64,000 nucleotides of DNA from an uncultured Oscillospiraceae bacterium (GTDB taxonomy: Bacteria > Bacillota > Clostridia > Oscillospirales > Acutalibacteraceae). The notes below the pieces were generated by a model. That model was given only the letters and a program-made list of their open reading frames with translations. It made no database searches and had not been told where the DNA came from. This document shows, piece after piece, positions 42,436 through 51,774 of this stretch. A program made the position numbers and the translations under genes. Location: NCBI GenBank assembly GCA_900539855.1, contig UQDO01000004.1, positions 1 to 64,000 on the forward strand. The letters are read 5' to 3'. How positions within the stretch are numbered: the first letter of the stretch is position 1; each line of letters opens with the position of its first letter.

Positions 42436-42834
42436 ATGACAAGAAAAGAAGCAAGAGATCAGGCGTTTGTACTTGTTTTTGAAAAATCGCTTAATGAATA
42501 CGACGTCGCCGAAGTTATCGAAGCGGCTAAAGAGTGTCGCGATTTTGAAGTTGACGAGGACGGATATGTCGTAAAGGTCTTTACGGGTGTTTATGACAAT
42601 ATCGACGAGATAGATGCATATATTTCCAAAAACCTTTCCGGTTGGTCCATTGATCGTATTTCAAAGGTCTCACTTGCGGTATTAAGACTGGCAGTTTTTG
42701 AAATCAAGCATATGGATGAAATACCTGCAGCGGTTTCGATAGACGAGGCTGTTGAGCTTTGTAAAAAGTATTCCACAGCCGATGATGCATCATTTGTAAA
42801 CGGCGTTTTGGGATCAATTGTAAAGGCTGACTGA
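42436..42834 (+). CDS. nusB: Transcription antitermination factor NusB
   Basis: 132 aa. RKEARDQAFVLVFE start, FTGVYDNIDEIDAYI, WSIDRISKVSLAVLRLAVFE and SIDEAVELCKKYSTADDASFVNGVLG match NusB completely. Binds boxA RNA with S10 for rRNA antitermination. Head of the nusB-xse-isp-dxs cluster. Confidence 0.96.
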   Translation: MTRKEARDQAFVLVFEKSLNEYDVAEVIEAAKECRDFEVDEDGYVVKVFTGVYDNIDEIDAYISKNLSGWSIDRISKVSLAVLRLAVFEIKHMDEIPAAVSIDEAVELCKKYSTADDASFVNGVLGSIVKAD

Positions 42835-42835
42835 A

Positions 42836-43777
42836 ATGAGCGTTTCGTTCGGTTTGGATACAAGCAACTATACCACATCGGCTGCACTTTATGACAGCGG
42901 CAATGGTAAATATGTAAATTCCAGACGACTGCTTGAGGTTGATGCCGGCAATGTAGGATTAAGGCAAAGCGATGCACTTTTTAAACACATAAAGAATTTG
43001 CCCGAAATTGTACGGTCGGCTTTTTCGGATAATAAAAAGAAAATTGATGCTGTCGGCGTCTCGGACCGCCCGCGTTCCGCTCCGGGCAGCTATATGCCTT
43101 GCTTTCTTGCAGGCGTTTCTTCAGCCACTGCAGTTGCTGCGGCAACGGGAAAACCTATATATATGTTTTCCCATCAGTCGGGGCATATCGCTGCTGCCTT
43201 GCTGTCATCGGGTCATACAGAGCTTTTGAATGAACAATTTATTTCATTTCATGTGTCCGGCGGTACGACCGAAGCACTGCTTGTAACAAGAGATAAAGAT
43301 ACGTTTTTCAGAGCCGATATCGTCGGCAGATCACTTGATCTTAAAATGGGTCAAGCGGTTGACAGAGTCGGCAATATGTTAGGACTTCCTTTTCCTGCCG
43401 GCAAATACCTTGATAAGCTGTCACTTGAGGGGACATTGCCGGCAAAACCGCATGTAACCTTAAGGGATACCGACTGCTGCATCTCAGGGTTGCAGAATCA
43501 GGCTGAAAATCTTCTTAAAAAAGGTACGCTGCCCTCAGAGGTTGCACTTTATACTATAACATATCTCAAAGATACGCTTGATAAAATGACTGCGGCTCTG
43601 AAGGTGAAATACGGCGATCTTCCATTTGTCTTTGCAGGAGGAGTTATGTCAAATTCCATTATAAGACGGCATATGACCTCAAAATACGGAGCGTATTTTG
43701 CATCACCTGAGCTTTCCGGTGACAATGCGGTCGGCATAGCCTTTATGACAGATGTTAAATTCAATGAAAACAGGTGA
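42836..43777 (+). CDS. TsaD/Kae1-like ASKHA protein (M22 paralogue)
   Basis: 313 aa, 1 nt after nusB. Kae1/TsaD-like fold: FGLDTSNYTTSAAL, the metal motif HQSGH (HxxxH) and VSGGTTEALL where TsaD has SGGHT, then GQAVDRVGNMLGLPFPAG, GLQNQ, AGGVMSN and SGDNAVGIA with the metal Asp. The loss of the His in SGGHT and the shorter length argue for a paralogue of the t6A enzyme, commonly labelled peptidase M22. Function unknown; it occupies the place usually held by folD between nusB and xseA. Confidence 0.8.
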   Translation: MSVSFGLDTSNYTTSAALYDSGNGKYVNSRRLLEVDAGNVGLRQSDALFKHIKNLPEIVRSAFSDNKKKIDAVGVSDRPRSAPGSYMPCFLAGVSSATAVAAATGKPIYMFSHQSGHIAAALLSSGHTELLNEQFISFHVSGGTTEALLVTRDKDTFFRADIVGRSLDLKMGQAVDRVGNMLGLPFPAGKYLDKLSLEGTLPAKPHVTLRDTDCCISGLQNQAENLLKKGTLPSEVALYTITYLKDTLDKMTAALKVKYGDLPFVFAGGVMSNSIIRRHMTSKYGAYFASPELSGDNAVGIAFMTDVKFNENR

Positions 43778-43781
43778 TTTT

Positions 43782-44990
43782 TTGAACACGGCTGTACTTA
43801 CGGTTTCACAGCTTAATAAGTATGTTAAACTGCTTTTAGACAGCGATAAAGGTTTGAATTCTCTGTTTATTTCCGGGGAAATATCAAATTTCAAGATCAA
43901 TTCATTCAGCGGTCATATTTATTTTTCGTTAAAGGATGAATCGGCTGCTGTCAGGTGCGTTATGTTCAAAAGCAGCGCGGCAAGACTTAAATTCCTGCCG
44001 GAAGAAGGCATGAAGGTGATATGCCGCGGCGGCGTGACCGTTTATGAAAGGGACGGGCAGTACCAGCTGTATGTAAATGATATGCAGCCGGATGGCGCCG
44101 GCAGCATAGCGATTGCGTTCGAACAGCTTAAGAAGAAGCTTGCCTCGGAAGGTTTATTTGATGCGGCAAAAAAGCGTCCGCTGCCGAAATTTCCGAAAAC
44201 CGTTGCAGTTATAACATCCGAGACCGGTGCTGCCGTACGGGATATTATCAATATTCTGGGCAGACGCTGGCAAATGACAAATGTCTTGTTGTGCCCTGTC
44301 TCGGTTCAGGGCGATAACGCCGCACCGCAAATGATAAGCGCTTTGAAATATGTAAATGATAACAGGCTTTCCGATGTTATAATAATCGGACGCGGCGGCG
44401 GATCTGCCGAGGATCTGTGGTGCTTCAACGATGAATTGCTTGCGCGTGCGGTCGTTGCATCGGCTATCCCTGTAATATCTGCCGTCGGTCATGAAACCGA
44501 TTTTACAATTTGTGATTTTGCGGCTGACCTCAGGGCACCGACGCCTTCCGCAGCGGCAGAGCTTGCGGTGCCGGACGGCAGGGAAATAAGATCGGTGATT
44601 ACGGGAATTGATGACCGTATGACCTTAGCTGTTTGTCAAAAGGTAGGCGCCTGTCATGACAGGCTGAATTCGGCTGTTTCGGGCAGAACATGGAACAACA
44701 TTTTGTCGTTCTTTTCCGAACCGTCGCTGCGTCTTGACAACGTAAAAAACAAACTGGATCATGCTTTTGGGCAGCTGTTTACCGACGATACTTCCAAGCT
44801 TGCGCTGCTTATGTCAAAGCTGGATGCACTCGATCCCATGAAAATATTGCTTCGCGGCTTTTCGGTCGTTAAAAAGCGTGATGCTGTTGTTAAAAGCGTC
44901 GGCGAGCTGAACCAGGGCGACAGATTAGTTGTTAATTTCAGTGACGGAACTGCCGATTGCATCGTACAATCAACCGAAAGGACAAATTAA
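43782..44990 (+). CDS. xseA: Exodeoxyribonuclease VII large subunit
   Basis: 402 aa from TTG 43782 (SD AGGTGA), giving MNTAVLTVSQLNKY, the normal XseA start; the frame to 43752 overlaps the upstream gene. N-terminal OB fold (FISGEISNFKINSFSGHIYFSLKD), then the catalytic domain with GRGGGSAEDLWCFNDE and SAVGHETDFTICDFAADLRA. Degrades ssDNA with XseB. Confidence 0.96.
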   Translation: MNTAVLTVSQLNKYVKLLLDSDKGLNSLFISGEISNFKINSFSGHIYFSLKDESAAVRCVMFKSSAARLKFLPEEGMKVICRGGVTVYERDGQYQLYVNDMQPDGAGSIAIAFEQLKKKLASEGLFDAAKKRPLPKFPKTVAVITSETGAAVRDIINILGRRWQMTNVLLCPVSVQGDNAAPQMISALKYVNDNRLSDVIIIGRGGGSAEDLWCFNDELLARAVVASAIPVISAVGHETDFTICDFAADLRAPTPSAAAELAVPDGREIRSVITGIDDRMTLAVCQKVGACHDRLNSAVSGRTWNNILSFFSEPSLRLDNVKNKLDHAFGQLFTDDTSKLALLMSKLDALDPMKILLRGFSVVKKRDAVVKSVGELNQGDRLVVNFSDGTADCIVQSTERTN

Positions 44991-44991
44991 A

Positions 44992-45189
44992 ATGCCTAAA
45001 TCGTTTGAAGATAATATTATTGAACTTGAAAAGACTGTTCGACGTCTGGAGTCGGGCGACTGCACGCTTGAGGAAGCGGTTGAGCTTTATTCCAAAGGAC
45101 TGCTGCTGTCTAACGAATGCAAAAAACAGCTTGACAGTGCTAAGCAGAAAATTGAAAAACTGCAGGTACCTGACGGGACTGAGGAGTGA
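44992..45189 (+). CDS. xseB: Exodeoxyribonuclease VII small subunit
   Basis: 65 aa from ATG 44992, 1 nt after xseA. SFEDNIIELEKTVRRLESGD and LEEAVELYSKGLLL are the family pattern; two-helix protein that coats XseA. Confidence 0.95.
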   Translation: MPKSFEDNIIELEKTVRRLESGDCTLEEAVELYSKGLLLSNECKKQLDSAKQKIEKLQVPDGTEE

Positions 45190-45194
45190 ATGTT

Positions 45195-46061
45195 ATGTTT
45201 GAGGCATACAAGGACGCTGTCGAAAAACGGCTTGATGAAATACTCGCTCCTATCAATACAGAGTATTCGGAATTGATAGCAGCAATGAATTACAGCGCCT
45301 GTGCAGGCGGAAAAAGACTTCGCCCGGTGCTGCTTATGGCTTTTGCAGAGGTATGCGGCGGCGACCCGTATAAATGCGTCAAATTTGCCGCTGCGCTCGA
45401 AATGATACACACATATTCGCTGATCCACGATGATCTTCCCTGCATGGATAACGACGATTTAAGACGGGGCAGACCGTCATGTCATATAAAGTTCGGCGAA
45501 GCTAATGCACTGCTTGCAGGCGATGCGCTGCTTACGGATGCTTTCGCGGTCGCATTGTCAACAGAAGGTGTTGATCCGTCAAATGTGGTAAAAGCTGCGT
45601 CTGTTTTGTCAGAATGTTCCGGAAGCCGCGGTATGATAGGCGGGCAGGTTATTGACCTGAAATATGAGGATAAAAGTATTTCGCTTGACGCGGTAACTGA
45701 AATGTATTACCTTAAAACAAGCATGCTGCTGATAGCTGCTGCCAAGATCGGGTGTATATTGGGCGGCGGTGACCGGCAGGATATAGCTGCTGCCGGTACT
45801 TTTGCCAAAAAGCTTGGTCTCGCGTTTCAGATAAGGGACGATATACTTGATCTTACCGGTACTGCTGAGGAGCTCGGTAAACCGCTGGGCAGCGATGATA
45901 AATCGCACAAATCGACATATGTTTCGCATGTCGGTCTTGACAAAGCTCAGCATGACGTTAATATGCTGACTGCCGAGGCATTGTCGCAGATTGACAGGTT
46001 CGGCTCAAGGTCCGACAGACTCAGAGAATACGCTCTTGCGCTTTGTGAAAGGAAAAACTGA
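45195..46061 (+). CDS. ispA: Polyprenyl synthetase, farnesyl diphosphate synthase type
   Basis: 288 aa from ATG 45195 (SD GAGGAGTG). First Asp-rich motif HDDLPCMDNDDLRRG, second IRDDILDL, plus GGKRLRPVLLMA. The residues just before the first DDxx (MIHTYSLIH) carry small and aromatic positions fitting a C15 (possibly C20) product. Feeds isoprenoid synthesis from Dxs products, encoded next. Confidence 0.95.
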   Translation: MFEAYKDAVEKRLDEILAPINTEYSELIAAMNYSACAGGKRLRPVLLMAFAEVCGGDPYKCVKFAAALEMIHTYSLIHDDLPCMDNDDLRRGRPSCHIKFGEANALLAGDALLTDAFAVALSTEGVDPSNVVKAASVLSECSGSRGMIGGQVIDLKYEDKSISLDAVTEMYYLKTSMLLIAAAKIGCILGGGDRQDIAAAGTFAKKLGLAFQIRDDILDLTGTAEELGKPLGSDDKSHKSTYVSHVGLDKAQHDVNMLTAEALSQIDRFGSRSDRLREYALALCERKN

Positions 46062-46083
46062 CTTTTGTCAGTTATAATTTATA

Positions 46084-47943
46084 ATGGATCAAAAATATCT
46101 CGGAAAGGTAAATTCACCTGAGGATTTAAAAAAACTGAATAGTGAACAGGTGACCGGGCTTTGTTCCGAGATTAGGGATTTCATGCTCAAGACCGTATCT
46201 GAAAACGGAGGTCATCTGGCGTCAAATCTCGGTGCTGTCGAACTGACGGTGGCATTGCATAAGGTCTTTTCTTCGCCGCAGGATACTATTGTATTTGATG
46301 TCGGTCACCAGTGCTACACACATAAGCTGCTTACCGGAAGGTATAATGAGTTCACATCCCTTCGTAAGGAAAACGGAATTTCGGGATTTATGAAGCCCGA
46401 AGAAAGTCCACATGATCCCTTTATAACGGGTCACAGCAGCACCTCGGTGTCGTCAGCCTTTGGTGTATGCAAAGCAAATCAGCTTTTATGCAGCAACTCC
46501 TGCTCTGTTGCGGTATTGGGTGACGGCGCGCTGACCGGCGGCATGGTATATGAAGCGCTGAATAACGTTTCCAAAAAGGATAAGCACCTTATTGTAGTAT
46601 TAAACGATAATAAAATGTCTATTTCTAAAAACAGGGGTGCACTGTCTAAGCATTTGAGTGCTATCAGAACAAGAAGAAATTATTTTAAGTTCAAAAACAG
46701 CGTCGAACGCTTTTTGGTCAAAATACCTCTGATCGGACACGGACTTTATACATTGGCGTTCAAATTGAAGAAAACGCTGAAAAGCATGATATACGACAGT
46801 AATATTTTTGAATCGCTTGGGTTTTATTATATGGGACCTGTGGACGGTCATGATATAGACCGAATGACCGAAATATTTACCATTGCCAAAGACTATGGAA
46901 AACCTGTCCTTGTACATGTCAAAACCATAAAAGGCAAAGGCTACATTCCTGCGGAACTGGCTCCGGGAGTTTATCACGGCGTCTCGCATTTTGATCCTAA
47001 ATTCGGTGTTTTATCGCAGGACGGCACTACCTTTTCAAAGGTTTTCGGTGACGTGCTCAGCGATATCGCCGCCAAAGACAATAAGGTCTGCGCTATTACA
47101 GCAGCGATGACCGACGGAACGGGGCTTACAAGATTTGCGTCGGAATTTAAGGACCGGTTCTTCGACGTCGGCATTGCCGAGGAGCATGCTGTGACTTTTT
47201 CCGCAGCACTCGCAAAGAAGGGCTTTAAACCGGTTTTTGCTGTTTATTCAACCTTTTTACAAAGGGGCTATGATCAGATTATTCATGATGCCGCTATAGC
47301 AAAATTACCGCTGACATTGGCTGTTGACCGTGCCGGATTTGTAGGCAGTGACGGGGAAACGCATCAGGGTCTGTTTGATGTTTCATTTCTTTCGTCGGTG
47401 CCGGGTGTTACGGTTTATGCACCGGCTGATTACGGTGAGCTTGAAAAAATGCTGCGATGCAGGCTGAAATCACCCGAAGGTGTTGCGGCAATCAGATATC
47501 CGCGCGGCGGAGCAGAGAAAATAAAAGAAACAGCTGTTTACAGCTCAGATGTATACTCTGTTTACGGTGATGGCAGCACGGTTGTTGTCACTTACGGCAC
47601 ACTTACGGCGTATGCACTGGCTGCAATGAAAGCGCTTGAAACCGACGGTATCAGAATATCGGTGGTAAAGCTGAATATCGTTTGTCCGTTAACCGATGAT
47701 CTTATCAATACACTTATGAGCTTTGACAATATACTCACATTTGAGGAAGGAATATTGAGCGGTTCGGTGTCCGAAAAAATAGCATCACTGCTTTTGCAAA
47801 GGGGTTATAAGGGCACATTTAAGATCAATGCTGTGACCGGCTTTGTAAAGCAGGCAAGCGTATCGTCACAACAAAAACAGTTCTGTCTTGACAAAGAGTC
47901 AATGATAAGACAGGTCAAAGAGGTAACAAAACTTGAACACTAA
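46084..47943 (+). CDS. dxs: 1-deoxy-D-xylulose-5-phosphate synthase
   Basis: 619 aa. TPP-binding GDGALTGGMVYEALNN, FDVGHQCYTHKLLTGR, GPVDGHDI, FFDVGIAEEHAVTF (catalytic Glu) and DRAGFVGSDGETHQG. First step of the MEP pathway. Weak SD. Overlaps tlyA by 11 nt. Confidence 0.97.
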   Translation: MDQKYLGKVNSPEDLKKLNSEQVTGLCSEIRDFMLKTVSENGGHLASNLGAVELTVALHKVFSSPQDTIVFDVGHQCYTHKLLTGRYNEFTSLRKENGISGFMKPEESPHDPFITGHSSTSVSSAFGVCKANQLLCSNSCSVAVLGDGALTGGMVYEALNNVSKKDKHLIVVLNDNKMSISKNRGALSKHLSAIRTRRNYFKFKNSVERFLVKIPLIGHGLYTLAFKLKKTLKSMIYDSNIFESLGFYYMGPVDGHDIDRMTEIFTIAKDYGKPVLVHVKTIKGKGYIPAELAPGVYHGVSHFDPKFGVLSQDGTTFSKVFGDVLSDIAAKDNKVCAITAAMTDGTGLTRFASEFKDRFFDVGIAEEHAVTFSAALAKKGFKPVFAVYSTFLQRGYDQIIHDAAIAKLPLTLAVDRAGFVGSDGETHQGLFDVSFLSSVPGVTVYAPADYGELEKMLRCRLKSPEGVAAIRYPRGGAEKIKETAVYSSDVYSVYGDGSTVVVTYGTLTAYALAAMKALETDGIRISVVKLNIVCPLTDDLINTLMSFDNILTFEEGILSGSVSEKIASLLLQRGYKGTFKINAVTGFVKQASVSSQQKQFCLDKESMIRQVKEVTKLEH

Positions 47944-48778
47944 AAAACGGCTTGATGCCGCCGTATTTGAGCAAGGCTTCTGCGACAGCAGGGAAAAGGC
48001 AAAAACGCTTATAATGGCTGGCGTGGTGTATGTAAATAATCAAAAAGCAGATAAACCGGGAATGCAGATAAAAGACGACGACAGCATCGAGGTCAGGAGC
48101 AATCCTTTAAAATATGTCAGCCGCGGCGGCTTGAAGCTTGAAAAGGCAATGAGCAGCTTTGATATAAAGCTTGATGGTCTTGTCTGCGCTGATATCGGTG
48201 CGTCGACCGGCGGTTTTACCGACTGTATGCTGCAAAACGGCGCTAAAAAGGTTTATTCCATAGATGTAGGGTACGGTCAGCTTGCATGGAAGCTGAGGAC
48301 AGATCCGCGCGTTGTCAATATGGAGCGCACAAATTTCCGCTACGTTACAGAGGAACAGGTGCCGGATGAGCTTTCTTTTGCTTCGGTAGATGTGTCTTTT
48401 ATTTCACTTTCTTTGATAGTACCTGTTATGAGAACGCTGATGCGGAACGACGCATATGCCGTCTGTCTTATAAAACCGCAGTTTGAAGCCGGCAGAGATA
48501 AAATAGGTAAAAAGGGCGTTGTCAGAGATAAATCGGTTCACGTTGAGGTAGTTGACAACATTATCGGGATGATGCTGAATAACGGTTTTTCGGTTTCAGG
48601 TCTTGACTATTCTCCGGTAAAGGGACCGGAAGGAAACATTGAATATCTGATACTGGTTCAAAAATCGGATCAGCCGGTAAACAACCTTAAAACCACCGCG
48701 AAAGATGTTGTTATGAGATCGCACGACGCTTTGGATCACGCTCCGGAGGCTCAGAATGAAAATACTGATAGTATATAA
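47933..48778 (+). CDS. tlyA: TlyA family rRNA 2'-O-methyltransferase (YqxC)
   Basis: 281 aa, TTG start (SD GAGG) inside the dxs 3' end. N-terminal S4 domain (KKRLDAAVFEQGFCDSREKA), then FtsJ-like SAM domain with ADIGASTGGFTDCMLQNGA and DVSFISLSLI. Family methylates cytidines in rRNA or acts as haemolysin-like protein. Standard neighbour of dxs. Overlaps nadK by 23 nt. Confidence 0.94.
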   Translation: MNTKKRLDAAVFEQGFCDSREKAKTLIMAGVVYVNNQKADKPGMQIKDDDSIEVRSNPLKYVSRGGLKLEKAMSSFDIKLDGLVCADIGASTGGFTDCMLQNGAKKVYSIDVGYGQLAWKLRTDPRVVNMERTNFRYVTEEQVPDELSFASVDVSFISLSLIVPVMRTLMRNDAYAVCLIKPQFEAGRDKIGKKGVVRDKSVHVEVVDNIIGMMLNNGFSVSGLDYSPVKGPEGNIEYLILVQKSDQPVNNLKTTAKDVVMRSHDALDHAPEAQNENTDSI

Positions 48779-49595
48779 TTCGGAAAAATACGGTGGAGAT
48801 ACGACCGCTTATCAATGCGCGGAAATTCTTAATAGTTCTGATGTCCAAACAAGTATAATAAAGTTTGATACGCGTGTGACGCGTGAAATACCGTGTGCAG
48901 GATATGACGCCGTTGTTGCTGTCGGTGGTGACGGGACGATCATCAAAGTTGCAAAATGTGCAGCTGCCGTGAATATACCGGTGCTTGGCGTGAATGCCGG
49001 AAGGATCGGCTATCTTGCAGGTGTTGACAGTGAAGATCTCTCACAGTTAAAATATATAGCTGCAGGCAATTTCTTTACCGAAAACAGGCTTATGATCAAT
49101 GCCTCAATTATCAGAAACGGAAAAACTCTGGCAAGCTACGACTGCCTTAATGATGCCGTTATAAGCAAGTGCACAATAGCAAATATGATAGACATTTCGC
49201 TTATTATCGGCAATGACTCAATAGGCTACAGATCTGACGGTTTTATTGTAGCCACACCAACCGGATCGACTGCTTATTCAATGTCCGCCGGCGGTCCGGT
49301 CATAGACCCGACGCTTGACTGCATGGTGCTGACCCCTGTTTGTCCGCATACCTTTATGAATCGTTCGACAGTTATCAATGCTGATTCGACCGTGGATATC
49401 AAGGTCGGCGGCGAGATAGGTTCTGCTTATTTTACTGCCGACGGCAGGGAAATGTTTGAGCTGTTAAAGGGTGATATCGTGCGGATAGGCAGATCGGATA
49501 CCTATGCTAAATTTATAAATTTAGGCAATCAGACTGTATATAAGGTCTTTTCAGAAAAAAACAGGATCAATGATCCGGTGGCTGCGAAAGGATGA
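48756..49595 (+). CDS. nadK: NAD kinase
   Basis: 279 aa. AVGGDGTIIKVA (GGDGT), GVNAGRIGYLAG, the substrate loop GSTAYSMSAGGPVIDP and LTPVCPHTFMNR identify NadK/PpnK. Phosphorylates NAD to NADP. Between tlyA and argR, as in many Clostridia. Confidence 0.95.
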   Translation: MKILIVYNSEKYGGDTTAYQCAEILNSSDVQTSIIKFDTRVTREIPCAGYDAVVAVGGDGTIIKVAKCAAAVNIPVLGVNAGRIGYLAGVDSEDLSQLKYIAAGNFFTENRLMINASIIRNGKTLASYDCLNDAVISKCTIANMIDISLIIGNDSIGYRSDGFIVATPTGSTAYSMSAGGPVIDPTLDCMVLTPVCPHTFMNRSTVINADSTVDIKVGGEIGSAYFTADGREMFELLKGDIVRIGRSDTYAKFINLGNQTVYKVFSEKNRINDPVAAKG

Positions 49596-49600
49596 CTTTC

Positions 49601-50050
49601 ATGAAGAAAGAAAGACAGGATAAGCTGATCGAGCTTATTACCAAAAACCCTATCGAAACTCAGGAGGACCTGCAAAAAGAACTGATGAATGCCGGGTTCA
49701 ACGTCACTCAGGCAACCGTTTCACGCGATATAAAGGAGCTTCGCATTGTAAAGCTGCTTGACGCAAACGGCGTATACAGATATGCCGTCGGAAACACAGG
49801 CTCTGCCGGCAAGGCTTTAAAATACCGTGAGCTGTTCACACATTCGGTCATATCTGTTGATTATGCTATGAATGATGTTGTCATCAAATGTCATGTCGGA
49901 ATGGCGCAGGGTGCCTGTGCGGCACTTGATATGATGCATTTTGAAAATATTGTCGGTACTCTTGCCGGCGATGACACTATTTTTATCATTACAAGAACAG
50001 AAAATGACGCAAAAGAGCTGTGCGCTCAGATAGGCGCCGCTATAGAATAA
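49601..50050 (+). CDS. argR: Arginine repressor ArgR/AhrC
   Basis: 149 aa from ATG 49601 (AAAGGA 9 nt upstream; the ATG at 49592 lacks spacing). N-terminal winged HTH (KKERQDKLIELITKNPIETQ, NVTQATVSRDIKELRIVK), C-terminal oligomerisation and arginine-binding domain (GTLAGDDTIFIITRTE). Regulates arginine genes; its place before recN is conserved in Firmicutes. Confidence 0.96.
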   Translation: MKKERQDKLIELITKNPIETQEDLQKELMNAGFNVTQATVSRDIKELRIVKLLDANGVYRYAVGNTGSAGKALKYRELFTHSVISVDYAMNDVVIKCHVGMAQGACAALDMMHFENIVGTLAGDDTIFIITRTENDAKELCAQIGAAIE

Positions 50051-50061
50051 GGGGTATTACG

Positions 50062-51732
50062 GTGCTAAGATCGCTTAACATTGAGAATATTGCTGTTATT
50101 GAAAAATGTAATATTGAATTTGACGGCGGTTTTAACGTTCTTACCGGTGAAACAGGCGCCGGCAAATCCATAATTATCGACTCTATCAACGCCGTTACCG
50201 GACAGAGAACATCAAAAGAGCTTGTACGCACCGGGTGTGATAAGGCTGTTGTTTCTGCCGTTTTTGACGATGTACAGCAGCATGTTATCGACGCATTGGC
50301 GGAATACGGAATTTCCGCCGACGACCGGAGTGTTATAATGCAGCGAAGTATTTCCAAGGACGGCAGGAATGTCTGCCGGATAAACGGATCGACCGTAAAT
50401 GTTTCGCTTTTGCGCGATATAGGCGCAATGCTTGTCAGTATTCACGGTCAGCACGATAATCAGGCTTTGCTTGATCCGGAGACCCACTGCTCATTTATTG
50501 ATCTTTACGGCGGCCGCCACAGCGGAGTTTTAGACGATTACCGCAGCTGCTATGAAGAATTCAAAAATGTCAGACGACAGCTGAAGGCACTTGTGACCGA
50601 CGATGATGAGAAACGCCGGAAATCGGAGCTGGCACGTTTTTCTATAAACGAAATATCAGCCGCTAACATAAGACCCGGTGAACTTGCCGAGCTTACAGAC
50701 AAGCGGCAGATAATGCGAAACGCGGAAAAATTGCGTGAGATGCTGGAACAAACGCACTGCCTTCTTGCCGGAACCGATGACGACGCAGGAGCAGTTTCTT
50801 TGGCTTCACAGGCGTCGCAGGCGCTGACTGCAACTGCATCTATACTGCCAAAGTCAAAGCCTTTATCAGAACGGCTTTCTGCCGCAAGCGACGAGCTTTC
50901 GGATATTATGGCTGAGATAAGAGAACTTTGCGATACTGTCACATTTGATCCGGGTGAGCTTGATCAATGTGAGCAGCGCATAGATCTTTTGACCGGACTT
51001 ATAAAGAAATACGGCGGAAGCGAACAGGCGGTAATAGATCACCTTACCGAAGCCGAAAGGTTTATCGCAGATACCGAATCCTCAGACGAAAGGATAACAG
51101 AGCTTGAGGCAGAATCCGCGCGTCTTGAAGAACTTCTTATTGAAAAAGGTGCCGTGTTGACCGCGGCAAGAAGGAAAACAGCCGGAATATTTGCCGAAAA
51201 GGTATGTGATATTTTAAAATATCTCGAGATGCCTAATGTAGTCTTTTCGACAAATTTCAGGCAGGGGACATATACTGCCAACGGCTGCGATGAGGTGGAG
51301 TTCTATATTTCAGCCAATAAAGGGCAGGATGCCGGACCTCTTGCAAAGGTTGCTTCCGGCGGTGAGCTGTCGCGTATAATGCTCAGCATAAAGAGCGTTA
51401 TGAACTTAAAGAATGATGCCGATACGCTTATTTTTGATGAAATTGATACCGGCATAAGCGGAAAAGCCGCGGATAAGGTCGGCAGACAGCTGAAACGCCT
51501 GTCACACGACCGCCAAGTGCTTTGCGTAACGCACTTGGCGCAGATAGCCGCAGCTGCCGATCTGCATTTTAAGATCAGCAAATCTACCAAAAACAATAAT
51601 ACCTACACCGCTGTCCATAACATTACCGGCGATGATCGTATAAGAGAAATCGCCAGAATAATGTCGGGCGGTGAAATGACCGATAGTTTATATAAATCGG
51701 CAAAAGAACTTATTAATGATCATACCTCATGA
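50062..51732 (+). CDS. recN: DNA repair protein RecN
   Basis: 556 aa from GTG 50062 (SD AAGGGG). SMC-like: Walker A LTGETGAGKSIIIDS, IHGQHDNQALLDPE, central coiled coil, signature ASGGELSRIMLS, Walker B TLIFDEIDTGISG. Double-strand-break repair. The sporulation genes spoIVB and spo0A that follow recN in Bacillus are absent; tyrS follows. Confidence 0.96.
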   Translation: MLRSLNIENIAVIEKCNIEFDGGFNVLTGETGAGKSIIIDSINAVTGQRTSKELVRTGCDKAVVSAVFDDVQQHVIDALAEYGISADDRSVIMQRSISKDGRNVCRINGSTVNVSLLRDIGAMLVSIHGQHDNQALLDPETHCSFIDLYGGRHSGVLDDYRSCYEEFKNVRRQLKALVTDDDEKRRKSELARFSINEISAANIRPGELAELTDKRQIMRNAEKLREMLEQTHCLLAGTDDDAGAVSLASQASQALTATASILPKSKPLSERLSAASDELSDIMAEIRELCDTVTFDPGELDQCEQRIDLLTGLIKKYGGSEQAVIDHLTEAERFIADTESSDERITELEAESARLEELLIEKGAVLTAARRKTAGIFAEKVCDILKYLEMPNVVFSTNFRQGTYTANGCDEVEFYISANKGQDAGPLAKVASGGELSRIMLSIKSVMNLKNDADTLIFDEIDTGISGKAADKVGRQLKRLSHDRQVLCVTHLAQIAAAADLHFKISKSTKNNNTYTAVHNITGDDRIREIARIMSGGEMTDSLYKSAKELINDHTS

Positions 51733-51774
51733 ATTTGCGGTATGTATATTTAAATTTTGAATGGAGACAGTTTG

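Noticed and set aside
51733..51774. T-box leader for tyrS
   Set aside because: Only 42 nt separate recN and tyrS, far too short for a T-box.
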